Shown piece after piece: positions 25,864 to 35,512 of a DNA stretch of 64,000 nucleotides; position 1 is the stretch's first letter, and the number at the start of each line of letters is the position of its first letter. Origin of the DNA: Streptomyces sp. NBC_01231 (GTDB lineage Bacteria; Actinomycetota; Actinomycetes; Streptomycetales; Streptomycetaceae). The stretch spans positions 3,720,001-3,784,000 of the forward strand of contig CP108521.1 of NCBI GenBank assembly GCA_035999765.1. The letters are read 5' to 3'. The notes under the pieces are model-generated. The model saw only the letters and a list, made by a program, of their open reading frames with translations. It made no database searches and was not told where the DNA came from. The translations under genes and the position numbers were made by a program.

Positions 25864-26777
25864 CCGGCTGGCACGCGTCCGACGACCTCGTCACCCGCTA
25901 CGGCGACGGCTCCCTCCCGGAACCGGACGCCTGGTCCCTGGAGAAACACCTCGAAACGTGCGGCCGGTGCGCCACCCGGGTGTCCCGGGCCGTACGCGAG
26001 ACGGCGGCGGGAGCGGCCCTGGCGCAGGTGCGGGAGGCGGTCCTGGGAGCCGCGCCCACCCGCCCGGCGACGGCGACACCGACAACGGCGAAGCCGACCA
26101 CGGCTCAGCCTCGGCCGCGCGCCCGCCCCCTCGCTCTCCCCTCCCCCGGCCCCCGCCTCGCCCACCTCCTCTGGGCCGCCGGGCCCGCCGTGCGCGGGGC
26201 CTGGCTGCCCGCCGTGCTGCTCGTGGCGTTCGGCGCCGTGGCGCTCGCGTACGGGGCCGACATCACCGGCGTACGGCCTCTGCTGCTGGCCGTCGCCCCC
26301 GTCGTACCGGTCGCCGGGGTGGCCCTGTCCTACGGGGCGCACGCCGACCCGCTGCACGAGATCGCCGCTTCGACACCGTCCGCCGGGTTGCGGCTGGTGC
26401 TGACGCGGACGGCCGCCGTACTGGCGGTGAGTGTGCCGCTGCTGACGCTGGCCGGGCTGCTGGTGCCGTCCTCGGACGCCCCGGGCGCGGCCGCGTGGCT
26501 GCTGCCGGGGCTCGCGCTGACGCTGGCCTCGCTGGCCCTGGCCGGATATGTCGGCGTCCGTACGGCGACGGCCGTGACCGGCGGCGGCTGGCTGTGCGCC
26601 GTACTCGCGCCGGTACTCGCCGCCCCGGGCGGGCGGCTGACGGCCCGGCTGGCCGAGCAGCTCCAGTACTGCCTCGACGGCGCCCCGGCGCAGGGCGGCT
26701 GGGCCGCGGCGGCCGTCCTGTCCGCCGTCCTGCTGGCCGCCCGCCGGCCCGCCTACGACCGCCTGGAGACGCGATGA
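25860..26777 (+). CDS. membrane anti-sigma factor with ZAS zinc finger
   Basis: A 305-residue protein. The cytoplasmic N-terminus carries HLETCGRC (residues about 30-37), the HxxxCxxC zinc-binding anti-sigma motif. A Pro/Thr linker and about six transmembrane helices follow (for example PAVLLVAFGAVALAYG). The ATG overlaps the sigma stop codon (ATGA). A multi-pass rather than single-pass membrane part is unusual for a ZAS protein and may couple sigma release to the ABC transporter encoded next. Confidence 0.85.
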   Translation: MTGWHASDDLVTRYGDGSLPEPDAWSLEKHLETCGRCATRVSRAVRETAAGAALAQVREAVLGAAPTRPATATPTTAKPTTAQPRPRARPLALPSPGPRLAHLLWAAGPAVRGAWLPAVLLVAFGAVALAYGADITGVRPLLLAVAPVVPVAGVALSYGAHADPLHEIAASTPSAGLRLVLTRTAAVLAVSVPLLTLAGLLVPSSDAPGAAAWLLPGLALTLASLALAGYVGVRTATAVTGGGWLCAVLAPVLAAPGGRLTARLAEQLQYCLDGAPAQGGWAAAAVLSAVLLAARRPAYDRLETR

Positions 26778-27616
26778 GCCCGGCCGGCTCCATCTCCCCT
26801 CCCACCTCTGGAGAACCGTTGAGCACGATACGAGTGACCGGTCTGCACGTCCGGCACCGCAAAACCGTCGCCCTCGACTCGGTGGACCTCGACTTCGGTC
26901 CCGGCGTGCACGGCCTGCTGGGTCCGAACGGCGCCGGCAAGACCTCGCTGATCCGGGTCCTGGCCACGGTGGCCGCACCGACGGGCGGCCGGGTGGAGCT
27001 GCTCGGCGACGATGTCCAGGACCACCGGAAGCGGGCCGCGGTCCGCCGTCGGCTGGGTTACCTGCCGCAGGAGTTCGGCTACTACCCGGGCTTCACCGTG
27101 CGGGAGTTCGTCGCCTACGTGGCCTGGCTGAAGGAGATGCCCGCCGCCGAGGTCCCGGCCGCCGTCGAACGGGCCGTGGCCCGCGTCGGTCTCGCCGACC
27201 GCATCGACGCCAAGGTGAAGACGCTGTCCGGCGGCATGGTGCGCCGCGTCGGCATCGCGCAGGCCATCGTCAACGAGCCCGACCTGCTGCTGCTGCTCGA
27301 CGAACCGACAGCGGGGCTCGACCCGGAGCAGCGGGTGGAGTTCCGGGAGCTGCTGCGCGAGCTGGGCGGTTCGTCGACCGTCATCGTCTCCACCCACCTG
27401 GTGGAGGACGTGGCCGCGGCCTGCACGGAGGTGACCCTCGTCGAGTCGGGCCGGGTCGCCTACCGCGGCACACCCGCCTCGCTCGCCGCGCTCGGCGATG
27501 GCGAGACGGGCACCGGCGTCGGCGACAACCCGATCGAGCGCGGCTACACGACGGCCCTGCGCACCCACCGCGCGTCCGCCGCGTCGGCCGCGCCGCTCGA
27601 AGAGGCGGCGCGATGA
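26774..27616 (+). CDS. ABC transporter ATP-binding protein
   Basis: A 280-residue ATPase of the exporter (drug/lantibiotic immunity-like) class: Walker A GPNGAGKTSL, Q-loop YLPQEFGYYPG, signature LSGGMVRRVGIAQ, Walker B LLLLLDEPTAGLDPEQ, H-loop STHLVED. The ATG overlaps the previous stop (ATGA); a later GTG/TTG start near STIRVTGLHV is possible. It works with the membrane proteins encoded downstream. Confidence 0.92.
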   Translation: MSPAGSISPPTSGEPLSTIRVTGLHVRHRKTVALDSVDLDFGPGVHGLLGPNGAGKTSLIRVLATVAAPTGGRVELLGDDVQDHRKRAAVRRRLGYLPQEFGYYPGFTVREFVAYVAWLKEMPAAEVPAAVERAVARVGLADRIDAKVKTLSGGMVRRVGIAQAIVNEPDLLLLLDEPTAGLDPEQRVEFRELLRELGGSSTVIVSTHLVEDVAAACTEVTLVESGRVAYRGTPASLAALGDGETGTGVGDNPIERGYTTALRTHRASAASAAPLEEAAR

Positions 27617-28950
27617 CCCTCGTGGCGGAGAGACGAGAGACCGCACCGCGCCCGCACCATCCGCTGCGCGCCGAGGTGGTCCGCGGTTTCGGCCCGTGGG
27701 CCGGTGCCGCCGTCCTGCTGACGGTCGCGGTCGCGCTGGGCGCCGCCGCCGACCAGTGGCAGGGCGGCTGGGCCGAGACGCGCGAGCGGTTGCACACGAC
27801 CGCGGGGCTGCTCGGTGTGCCACTGGCGCTGGCCGCGGGCTGCTGGCACGGCGGGCGCGAACGCAGACGCCGTACCGAGGACCTGCTGGCGGCGTCCGCG
27901 CGCGGGCCGCTCGCCCGGCTGCTGACCTCGGGGCTGCCGCTGGTGCTGTGGGTGGTCGCGGGTTACACGGCGGCGGCCGTCCTCGCGCTGCTCGCCACCT
28001 GGTACCGCACCACGGGAGACAGCCCGTACCTGGTCGCGTTCCTCACGGACGTGGTCGTGCTGGCGTCGGCCGTCGTGGCGGGCCAGGTGGCGGGCCGGCT
28101 GGTCGCCTGGCGGCTCGCGGCACCGCTGTCAGCGTTGGCGGGGTACGTCGTCATCGGCATGCTGACGTACGGCAGCGACAACAACTCCTACGCACCCCTC
28201 TCACCGGTCGTCGACGGTCCGACCAACTCGGTCCCGGTGTGGTGGCAGCCGATCGCCATGGCGGCGTGGGCGGGTGGTATCGCGGGCACCGCGGTGCTGG
28301 CGTACGCGGCCCGCCGAAGGGCCTTCGCACTGCTGCCGTTGGCCGCCGCGATCGGCGCGGGCGCGCTGTTGGTGCAGACCGGGGACGGTCTGTGGCACAC
28401 CAGCCCGGTCGCCCGCCGCCAGGTGTGTGGCACCTCCAGCACCCCGCAGGTCTGCGTGAACGCCCGCTTCGAGAAGCTACTGCCGCAGGTCACAGATGCC
28501 CTGTCCGGCCTCACCGGCCGTCTGGAGGGCGTACAGAACCTGCCGGTGCGGTTCGAGGACCGGCCGGGCCGGCCGGCCCGGGACGAGGTGGAGTTGCCGA
28601 TGCTCGCGCCGATCGGCTGGTCCGTCGTACGGGGTGAGCTGGTCGATCCGCGGGAGTACGCGTGGGCGGCCGGGATGGCGTTGTACGGGCGCGGTGAGTG
28701 CGACGAGCCGGACCCTCGGCTCGACCCGGTCGACAACGCCGTGGAGCACTATCTGGCGGCGAGCCCCTCGGAGAAGGTCTTCGACGAGCAGCTCGCCGAA
28801 AGGGGCGAGGACGCCCGCGCGAGGCTCCGGGCCAGGGTCGCGGCCCGCGCCCGGCTGGAGGCGATGGGCGAACAGGACCGCCGCGCCTGGCTGTCGGAGT
28901 ACTTCGCGACGACGGACCGGTGCGACGCGAAGGGGGTGCCGACACTGTGA
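27613..28950 (+). CDS. ABC-type membrane permease with extracellular domain
   Basis: A 445-residue membrane protein, the likely permease for the ATPase upstream (ATGA overlap). Six or so transmembrane helices occupy the first 260 residues (for example VLWVVAGYTAAAVLALLATW). The C-terminal 180 residues are soluble with a cysteine pair (VCGTSSTPQVC). The sequence is typical of poorly characterised Streptomyces exporter subunits; the substrate is unknown. Confidence 0.8.
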   Translation: MTLVAERRETAPRPHHPLRAEVVRGFGPWAGAAVLLTVAVALGAAADQWQGGWAETRERLHTTAGLLGVPLALAAGCWHGGRERRRRTEDLLAASARGPLARLLTSGLPLVLWVVAGYTAAAVLALLATWYRTTGDSPYLVAFLTDVVVLASAVVAGQVAGRLVAWRLAAPLSALAGYVVIGMLTYGSDNNSYAPLSPVVDGPTNSVPVWWQPIAMAAWAGGIAGTAVLAYAARRRAFALLPLAAAIGAGALLVQTGDGLWHTSPVARRQVCGTSSTPQVCVNARFEKLLPQVTDALSGLTGRLEGVQNLPVRFEDRPGRPARDEVELPMLAPIGWSVVRGELVDPREYAWAAGMALYGRGECDEPDPRLDPVDNAVEHYLAASPSEKVFDEQLAERGEDARARLRARVAARARLEAMGEQDRRAWLSEYFATTDRCDAKGVPTL

Positions 28951-29597
28951 ACGCCTCCTTCCGCCTCCGCGCCGGCGCACTCTCCGGCACCGCGCTCGAC
29001 GGCCCGCTCCTGTACGCCCGCTCGCGGGCCGTCCCGCGCGCCCTCGCCGCGCTCCTCGCCACCGCCGCCCTCGCCGTATGGGCGGCGGACGGCCTGGACG
29101 CCTATGTCGATCCGGAGCGGCGGGTACCGGTCGTGGCGCTGGCCCCGCTGTTCGGCGCCGCGGTGATCGGGACGAGCCTGTACTCCGCGTCCGAGGAGCT
29201 GGACCGTACGGCGGTCAGCCCCTGGTGGCGGTGGCGCCTGGTCCATCTCCTGGCGCTGACCGGGCTCATGGCGGCCCTGCTGTCCGTGGCGGTGCTCGGC
29301 CACACGTCCGTGTTCGGTCCGCCGGCGATGATCCGCAACGCGCTCGGCTCGACGGGTCTCACCGCGGCGGCGGCCGCCCTGCTCGGCGCCCGGCTGAGCT
29401 GGCTGCCGGCCTTCGGCTATGTCAGCGCGGTGTACCTCGGGTCGGCCGGTGCGCACGGGCGCTCCAGCACGGTGTGGGCGTGGCCGGTGCAGCCGGGCGG
29501 CGGAGCGGGCGCCTGGGCCACGGCGGCGGTTGTGTTCGTCGTGGGCGGAGCGCTGTACGTCGTACGGGGAGCGCGGGGAGAGGGACCGCGCGCCTGA
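28947..29597 (+). CDS. integral membrane protein of the ABC operon
   Basis: A 216-residue protein with about six hydrophobic helices (ALAALLATAALAVWAADG and ATAAVVFVVGGALYVVRG among them). The GTG start overlaps the preceding TGA (GTGA), making it the fifth and last gene of the sigma/ABC operon. A terminator follows. Probably a second transmembrane subunit. Confidence 0.8.
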   Translation: MNASFRLRAGALSGTALDGPLLYARSRAVPRALAALLATAALAVWAADGLDAYVDPERRVPVVALAPLFGAAVIGTSLYSASEELDRTAVSPWWRWRLVHLLALTGLMAALLSVAVLGHTSVFGPPAMIRNALGSTGLTAAAAALLGARLSWLPAFGYVSAVYLGSAGAHGRSSTVWAWPVQPGGGAGAWATAAVVFVVGGALYVVRGARGEGPRA

Positions 29598-29618
29598 GGT
29601 GCCGCCTCGCCCCGACGG

Positions 29619-29648
29619 GCCCCGCGCCGCGGACGGCGTGGGGCCCTT
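29619..29648 (+). terminator. terminator at end of sigma/ABC operon
   Basis: GGGCCCCGCGCC (29619-29630) pairs with GGCGTGGGGCCC (29637-29648) with one mismatch; loop GCGGAC. It lies between convergent genes. Confidence 0.75.
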
Positions 29649-29700
29649 GAGGTCACCGGATCACCAGGTGTCACCGGGTATGCAAAAGCCCGGATCGTGG

Positions 29701-30237
29701 TCAGGCAGAGATGCCGTCGATCCGGGCCAGGGCGTCGTCCGCGCCGTACGGTTGCAAGTACGGCAACCAGCGCGGATCCCTGTGGCCGGTCCCGATGATG
29801 CGCCAGGCCAGGCCGGTGGGCGGGGCGGGTTTGTGACGCAGCCGCCAGCCGATCTCGACGAGATGGCGGTCGGCCTTGACGTGGTTGCAGCGACGGCAGG
29901 ACGCGACGACGTTGTCCCAGACGTGCTTGCCCCCGCGGCTGCGCGGGATGACGTGGTCGACGCTGGTTGCGACGCCACCGCAGTACATGCACCGGCCCCC
30001 GTCACGGGCGAAGAGGGCCCGCCGGGTGAGAGGAACGGGCCCCCGATAGGGAACCCGTACGAATCGCTTGAGCCGGACCACGCTGGGTGCGGGGACAGTG
30101 ACGGTTGCGCTGTGCATGAAGGCGCCGGACTCCTCAAGGCACACGGCCTTGCTCTCCAGAACGAGAATGAGCGCGCGACGGAGCGGTACGACGCCGAGTG
30201 GCTCGTACGACGCGTTCAGGACCAGGACATGCGGCAC
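29701..30237 (-). CDS. HNH endonuclease-family protein
   Basis: A 178-residue protein conserved across Actinobacteria. The HNH fold is evident: CMYCGG zinc pair, SVDHVIPRSRGGKHVWDN with catalytic His, and CRRCNHVKADR closing the zinc site. The N-terminus VLVLNASYEPLGVV is a family signature. GTG 30237 has AAGGAGG seven bases upstream. The role is unknown; similar genes are housekeeping, not clearly restriction or phage. Confidence 0.88.
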   Translation of the reverse strand: MPHVLVLNASYEPLGVVPLRRALILVLESKAVCLEESGAFMHSATVTVPAPSVVRLKRFVRVPYRGPVPLTRRALFARDGGRCMYCGGVATSVDHVIPRSRGGKHVWDNVVASCRRCNHVKADRHLVEIGWRLRHKPAPPTGLAWRIIGTGHRDPRWLPYLQPYGADDALARIDGISA

Positions 30238-30611
30238 GGATGGCCTCCTTGGACGCCGGCGGCGCGTGGCTCGCGCCGGGACGATTTCGTTAGTCAGTCT
30301 CCCCTCATGCCTGGTGGAAGCGCCACCATGTCGTGGTAACGGGCTGGGAGTGTTTTCGACCACATCTGGTACATCCCCAGGATCGCGAGCAGTTCATCCC
30401 ACCTGTTCATCCCCAGGTGAGCGCATTCTCTCCCCTGAACATTGCAACGATCGACACACGATGCCCCGATAGTGTGGTGGAGCCGCCCCACCGGTGACCT
30501 TTCCGTGACCTTGAAGCGCGACGTACGACCGGACGTACGCCCGTACGACCCCACGCCGTACGGACCTGACCGCGACCGGAGGGGCGGACCGCCGCACTGG
30601 AGGTACCTGCC
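30238..30611. promoter_or_regulatory. divergent region between HNH and mscS genes
   Basis: 374 bp without a gene. It has a hairpin GGTGgaagcgCCACC near 30313-30327, three near-copies of TTCATCCCC/CATCCCCAGG (about 30370-30416), and a cluster of CGTACG/GTACG words at 30521-30560 just before the MscS gene. Promoters for both genes must lie here; none is certain. Confidence 0.4.
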
Positions 30612-31709
30612 GTGTCCTTGTCCGCCGTCCTACTGGCCGCTGGTCCGTCGCCGTCGCCGTCCCCCTCGGGGACGCCGACCGCTCCGGCGGTGCCGTCACT
30701 CGAGGACGCCCAGGAGAGCGCGACGAACGCCGCCAGCTGGGTTCAGCAGAACTGGTCCACGTGGCTGGCGATCGGGCTGCGGGTCCTGCTGATCCTGGTG
30801 ATAGCGGCAGTGCTGAGAGTCGTGGTGCGGCGGGCCATCACCAAGCTGATAGACCGGATGAACCGCTCGGTGAACGCGGTCGACGGCAGCGCGCTGGGCG
30901 GCCTGCTGGTGAACGTGGAGCGGCGTCGCCAGCGCTCCCAGGCGATCGGCTCGGTCCTCCGCTCGGTCGCCAGTTTCCTGATCCTCGGCACCGCGGCGCT
31001 GATGATCCTCGGCACCTTCGAGATCAACCTCGCCCCGCTGCTGGCGTCCGCCGGTGTCGCCGGTGTCGCGATCGGTTTCGGCGCCCGGAACCTGGTGACG
31101 GACTTCCTCTCCGGCGTCTTCATGATCCTGGAGGACCAGTACGGCGTCGGCGACACGATCGACGCGGGGGTCGCCTCCGGCGAGGTGATCGAGGTCGGCC
31201 TGCGGGTGACGAAGCTGCGCGGCGACAACGGCGAGATCTGGTACGTCCGCAACGGCGAGGTCAAGCGCATCGGCAACCTGTCCCAGGGCTGGGCGACGGC
31301 CGGGGTGGATGTGACCGTCCGCGCGAACGAGGACCTGGACAAGGTGCGGCGGACCCTCAACGAGGTCAGCGAGAAGATGAGCAAGGAGGAGCCCTGGAAC
31401 GAGCTCCTGTGGGGCCCGATCGAGGTTCTCGGCCTGGACAGTGTCCTGCTCGACTCGATGGTCGTGCGCGTCTCCGCCAAGACCATGCCGGGCAAGTCCC
31501 TCACCGTCGAACGCGAGCTGCGCTGGCGCATCAAGCGCGCGTTCGACGCGGCGGACATCCCGATCGTGGGCGGCGCGGTCGTCGTGGTCCAGGACGAGGA
31601 GGCCGCTGACCCCACGGCCGGCATGGCGGCCCCGTCCGTGTACTCCAACACGGGCTCCGCCCAGGCCCAGGCGGCCACACCGCTGACACCGCAGAGCCCT
31701 ACGAAGTAA
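30612..31709 (+). CDS. mscS: mechanosensitive channel of small conductance (MscS)
   Basis: A 365-residue membrane channel that releases solutes on hypo-osmotic shock. Three transmembrane helices (LRVLLILVIAAVLRVVVRR; a second at SFLILGTAALMILG; the pore helix GVAGVAIGFGARNLVTDFL) are followed by the beta domain (DQYGVGDTIDAG). The extension at the N-terminus is Pro/Ser-rich. GTG 30612 has GGAGG nine bases upstream. Confidence 0.92.
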   Translation: MSLSAVLLAAGPSPSPSPSGTPTAPAVPSLEDAQESATNAASWVQQNWSTWLAIGLRVLLILVIAAVLRVVVRRAITKLIDRMNRSVNAVDGSALGGLLVNVERRRQRSQAIGSVLRSVASFLILGTAALMILGTFEINLAPLLASAGVAGVAIGFGARNLVTDFLSGVFMILEDQYGVGDTIDAGVASGEVIEVGLRVTKLRGDNGEIWYVRNGEVKRIGNLSQGWATAGVDVTVRANEDLDKVRRTLNEVSEKMSKEEPWNELLWGPIEVLGLDSVLLDSMVVRVSAKTMPGKSLTVERELRWRIKRAFDAADIPIVGGAVVVVQDEEAADPTAGMAAPSVYSNTGSAQAQAATPLTPQSPTK

Positions 31710-31752
31710 GACCCACGCCCGCGCACCGCCACCCCCGCGGGTAACGGCCTCC

Positions 31753-31795
31753 GCCCCCGCAGGTAACGACTCCGTTGCCGCGGGGGCTCTCTCTT
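31753..31795 (+). terminator. terminator after mscS
   Basis: GCCCCCGC (31753-31760) pairs with GCGGGGGC (31780-31787), with further pairing inside (GGTAACG/CGTTGCC, one mismatch), followed by CTCTCTCTT. Confidence 0.65.
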
Positions 31796-31837
31796 GACGC
31801 CTCCTCCACCCCCGGCCTATGGTCCAGGCCATCAGAT

Positions 31838-31852
31838 AGGAAACCTTCCTAA
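31838..31852. promoter_or_regulatory. CsnR-type operator box
   Basis: TAGGAAACCTTCCTA is a near-perfect palindrome that matches, from memory, the CsnR target (AGGAAA-N-TTTCCT type) described for chitosanase control in Streptomyces. It lies 73 bp before csnR, where it would give autorepression of the operon. Confidence 0.75.
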
Positions 31853-31924
31853 CAGTCATCGCCGGATGGACTTCCCGGCTCGATCACTGGGAAGCTGGAC
31901 GGCCGAGAGGCAGGTGTCGACCCC

Positions 31925-33136
31925 ATGGCAGGAATCGCCGGTACGCCGGGCACCCCGCGCGTCCTGCGCGCCATGAACGACCGTGCCGCGCTGGACCTGT
32001 TGCTGGAGCACGGACCGCTGTCCCGCACCCGGATCGGCAAGCTCACCGGCCTGTCCAAGCCGACCGCCTCCCAGCTGCTGGCCCGACTGGAGGCCTCGGG
32101 GCTGGTCCTCGCGACCGGCACCACCGAGGGCCGCCCGGGCCCCGGCGCCCAGCTCTACGAGGTCAACCCGGCCGCCGCGTACGCCGCCGGACTCGACGTC
32201 ACCCCGGAGCGCATCCTGGCCGCCGTCGCCGATGTCACCGGCCGGACGGTGGGCGAACACGAACTGCCCACCCCCGGCAGGCGGTCGGCGAAGTCCGTCG
32301 TCCAGCAGGTCACCGACGCCCTCGACGGCGCGGTCAAGGCGGCCGGGCTGGCCCGCGACGACCTGCACCGCCTCGTCATCGGCACCCCGGGCGCCTTCGA
32401 CCCGGGCACCGGCCGGCTGCGCTACGCCTCCCACCTCCCCGGCTGGCACTCCCCCACGCTGCTCGACGAACTGGCCGCGGCGCTGCCGATGCCGGTCGAG
32501 TACGAGAACGACGTCAACCTCGTCGCCGTGGCCGAGCAGCGGCTCGGTGCGGCGCGGGGGTACGGCGACTTCGTCCTGCTCTGGAGCGAGGGCGGCCTCG
32601 GCGCCGCCCTGGTCCTCGGCGGGCGGCTGCACCGGGGCTGGACCGGCGGCGCCGGCGAGGTCGGTTTCCTGCCGGTGCCGGGCACCCCCCTGGTCCGCCA
32701 GGTGGCCAAGGCCAACAGCGGCGGCTACCAGGAACTGGCCGGCTCGCAGGCGATCCCCCGGCTGGCCCGTGAACTCGGCGTCCAGGACATCCCCTCGGGC
32801 CCGTACCCCGAGGTCGCCGCCGCTCTCGTGACCCGTGCCGCGGCGGCCGACGACGACCTGCACCAGCGCCTGCTCCAGACCTACGCCACGAACCTCGCCA
32901 CCGGTCTGGCCTCCCTCGTCTCCGTCCTCGACCCCGAACTCGTCGTCCTCAGCGGCGCCTCGCTCACCTCGGGCGGGGAGCCGCTGCGCGCCCTCGTCCA
33001 GGCCGAACTGGAGGAGCTGGCCGCACCCCGGCCCCGGCTCGTCGTGGGCGACGTCCATGAACACCCCGTGCTGCGCGGCGCGTTGGAGAGCGCGCTCGCG
33101 ACGACCCGCGACGAGGTCTTCGACACCTCGCGCTGA
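31925..33136 (+). CDS. csnR: ROK-family repressor of chitosan-oligosaccharide operon
   Basis: A 403-residue repressor. The N-terminal winged helix (LSRTRIGKLTGLSKPTASQL) is followed by a ROK sugar-binding domain (LVIGTPGAFDPGTG and VEYENDVNLVAVAEQR). The GWTGGAGEVGFLPV block lacks the His and Cys residues of the usual ROK zinc site, so ligand sensing differs from NagC-like members. It is first gene of the csnR-E-F-G-H-K operon and should repress it until chitosan-derived oligosaccharides arrive. Confidence 0.9.
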   Translation: MAGIAGTPGTPRVLRAMNDRAALDLLLEHGPLSRTRIGKLTGLSKPTASQLLARLEASGLVLATGTTEGRPGPGAQLYEVNPAAAYAAGLDVTPERILAAVADVTGRTVGEHELPTPGRRSAKSVVQQVTDALDGAVKAAGLARDDLHRLVIGTPGAFDPGTGRLRYASHLPGWHSPTLLDELAAALPMPVEYENDVNLVAVAEQRLGAARGYGDFVLLWSEGGLGAALVLGGRLHRGWTGGAGEVGFLPVPGTPLVRQVAKANSGGYQELAGSQAIPRLARELGVQDIPSGPYPEVAAALVTRAAAADDDLHQRLLQTYATNLATGLASLVSVLDPELVVLSGASLTSGGEPLRALVQAELEELAAPRPRLVVGDVHEHPVLRGALESALATTRDEVFDTSR

Positions 33137-33196
33137 ACCGCGTCACCCCCTCGCACACCCACCATCACCCCACCCTGGCCCTAGGGAGACCCCGTC

Positions 33197-34543
33197 ATGC
33201 CCACAGCCATACCCACAGCCGCCCGAAACGCGGCTTTTGCCCTCACTGCTTCCCTTGCACTCCTCACCACGGCCTGTACGGGCCAGTCGGATTCGGCCGG
33301 CGCCTCCGACGACACCTCCAAGGACACGACCATCACCTTCTGGCACGCCTGGAGCGCGCCGAACGAGGTGAAGGGCGTGAAGGCGCTGATCGCCGGCTTC
33401 GAGAAGACCCACCCCACCATCCATGTGAACGTCGTCGGCAACATGACCGACGACAAGATCAACCAGGCCCTGCGCGCGGGCGGCAGCAAGGCGCCCGACG
33501 TGATCTCGTCGTTCACCACCAACGGCGTCGGCACGTTCTGCTCGTCGGGCGCGCTGGTCGACCTGGGCCCGCTCTTCAAGAAGTCGGGCATCGACCCGGC
33601 GACCACCTTCCCGAAGGCGATGGGCGAGTACACCCAGTACGAGGGCAACCGCTGCGCCGCCCCGCTGCTGGGCGACGCCTACGGCCTCTACTACAACAAG
33701 ACCGCGTTCAAGAAGGCCGGCATCACGAGCCCGCCCAAGACCTGGTCCGAGTTCGAGTCCGACGCCAAGAAGCTGACGATCACCCAGGGCTCCACGTACA
33801 AGCAGCTGGGCTTCATGCCGGACTACCACGGCTGGGAGACCACGACCGAGCACTACCTGGGCCAGTTCTCGCCGACGTACTTCGACAAGAGCGGCAAGTC
33901 GACGATCGCCACCGACCCGGGCGTCGCCGACGCCTTCACCCTCCAGAAGAAGCTGGTCGACGACCTCGGCGGCTTCAAGAAGCTGGAGAAGTTCCGTTCC
34001 GGGCTCGGTGACGAGTGGGGCCCCAAGCACCCCTTCCAGACCGGCCAGGTCGCCATGCAGCTCGACGGCGAGTGGCGCTTGGGCATGGCCCTGGACGCCA
34101 AGCCCGGCTTCGAGATCGGCGTCGCCCCGCTGCCCGTCTCCGACGACCAGGCCGACCAGTACGGCAAGGGCTACATCACCGGCACCATCGCCGGCATCGC
34201 CGCCACCAGCCAGAAGCAGAACGCGGCCTGGGAGCTGCTGAAGTACATCACCACGGACACCGGCGCGGTGGTCGGCTTCTCCAACGCCATCCACAACGTC
34301 CCCTCCACCCTGGCCGCCCTGAAGTCCCCCGACCTGAAGTACGACCCGCGCTTCAAGACCTTCCTCGACATCGCCGCGAACCCGAACTCCACCACCGCCC
34401 CGGCCTCGATCAACGGCGGCGTCTACCTCACCACCCTCCAGGAGCTCGGCTACGACTACGAGAGCGGCAAGGTCACCGACCTCAAGGTCGGCCTGAAGAA
34501 GGCCGCCGCGCAGATCGACACGGACATCGCGCAGGCGAAGTAG
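33197..34543 (+). CDS. csnE: sugar ABC transporter solute-binding lipoprotein
   Basis: A 448-residue extracytoplasmic binding protein (CUT1 family). The lipobox LLTTAC near residue 27 marks lipid anchoring. The ligand-binding fold starts TITFWHAWSAPNEVKGV and includes GSKAPDVISSF and NAAWELLKYITT. A SD AGGGAG precedes ATG 33197. By context it captures chitosan oligosaccharides (glucosamine oligomers) for the CsnFG permease. No ATPase gene is present, so a shared MsiK-type ATPase is expected. Confidence 0.9.
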   Translation: MPTAIPTAARNAAFALTASLALLTTACTGQSDSAGASDDTSKDTTITFWHAWSAPNEVKGVKALIAGFEKTHPTIHVNVVGNMTDDKINQALRAGGSKAPDVISSFTTNGVGTFCSSGALVDLGPLFKKSGIDPATTFPKAMGEYTQYEGNRCAAPLLGDAYGLYYNKTAFKKAGITSPPKTWSEFESDAKKLTITQGSTYKQLGFMPDYHGWETTTEHYLGQFSPTYFDKSGKSTIATDPGVADAFTLQKKLVDDLGGFKKLEKFRSGLGDEWGPKHPFQTGQVAMQLDGEWRLGMALDAKPGFEIGVAPLPVSDDQADQYGKGYITGTIAGIAATSQKQNAAWELLKYITTDTGAVVGFSNAIHNVPSTLAALKSPDLKYDPRFKTFLDIAANPNSTTAPASINGGVYLTTLQELGYDYESGKVTDLKVGLKKAAAQIDTDIAQAK

Positions 34544-34545
34544 TC

Positions 34546-35511
34546 ATGGCCATCCACACGTTGCGGGCGAAGCGGCCGCCCGGTCTCGCCGCGAAACAGC
34601 GGAGACAGGCGCTGCGCACCCTCGCCTTCCTCTCCCCCTGGTTGATCGGCTTCGCGGTGTTCTTCGCGTACCCGATGATCTCGACGGTCTACTTCTCGTT
34701 CATGCACTACGACGGCTTCAAGCCGCCGACCTGGGCCGGGACGAAGAACTGGACGTACGTCTTCGAGCACTACCCCTTCTTCTGGCCCGCCCTGCGCAAC
34801 ACGCTGTGGCTGGTGCTCATCATGGTGACCCTCCGCGTCCTGTTCGGGCTCGGGATCGGCATGCTCATCACGAAGATCAAGACGGGTACGGGCATCTTCC
34901 GCACCCTCTTCTACCTGCCCTACCTCGCCCCGCCGGTGGCCGCGACCATGGCGTTCGCGTTCCTCCTCAACCCCGGCACGGGACCGGTCAACTCCATGCT
35001 GGAGAAGATCGGCATCCCGGCACCGGGCTGGTTCAACGACCCGAACTGGTCCAAGCCGGCCCTGACGCTGATGTTCCTGTGGGGAGTCGGCGACCTGATG
35101 GTCATCTTCATGGCGGCGCTGCTCGATGTACCGAAGGAGCAGTACGAGGCGGCGGAGCTGGACGGCGCGTCGGCGTGGCAGCGGTTCCGGTTCGTCACCC
35201 TCCCCAACATCTCGCCGATCATCATGTTCGCGGTCGTCACCGGCGTGATCGCGGCGATGCAGTGCTACACCCAGCCCCTGGTCGCCGGAAAGGTCGCCTC
35301 GGGCGTGATCCAGGGCGCGGGCACCATGTTCGAGCCCGGCTACCCCGAGCACTCCACGCTCACCCTTCCCCAACTCGTCTACAACCTCGGCTTCCAGCGC
35401 TTCGACTACGGCTCCGCCTGTGTCGTCGCCCTGGTCCTGTTCGCCCTGTCGATGGCGTTCACCGCGCTGTTGATGCGGCGCCGGGGCGGCCTCATCCAGG
35501 CAGGTGACTGA
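34546..35511 (+). CDS. csnF: sugar ABC transporter permease
   Basis: A 321-residue MalF-type permease with six transmembrane helices and the EAA loop EAAELDGASAWQRFRFVTLP that contacts the ATPase. The ATG comes two bases after the csnE stop. It pairs with csnG. Confidence 0.92.
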   Translation: MAIHTLRAKRPPGLAAKQRRQALRTLAFLSPWLIGFAVFFAYPMISTVYFSFMHYDGFKPPTWAGTKNWTYVFEHYPFFWPALRNTLWLVLIMVTLRVLFGLGIGMLITKIKTGTGIFRTLFYLPYLAPPVAATMAFAFLLNPGTGPVNSMLEKIGIPAPGWFNDPNWSKPALTLMFLWGVGDLMVIFMAALLDVPKEQYEAAELDGASAWQRFRFVTLPNISPIIMFAVVTGVIAAMQCYTQPLVAGKVASGVIQGAGTMFEPGYPEHSTLTLPQLVYNLGFQRFDYGSACVVALVLFALSMAFTALLMRRRGGLIQAGD

Positions 35512-35512
35512 C

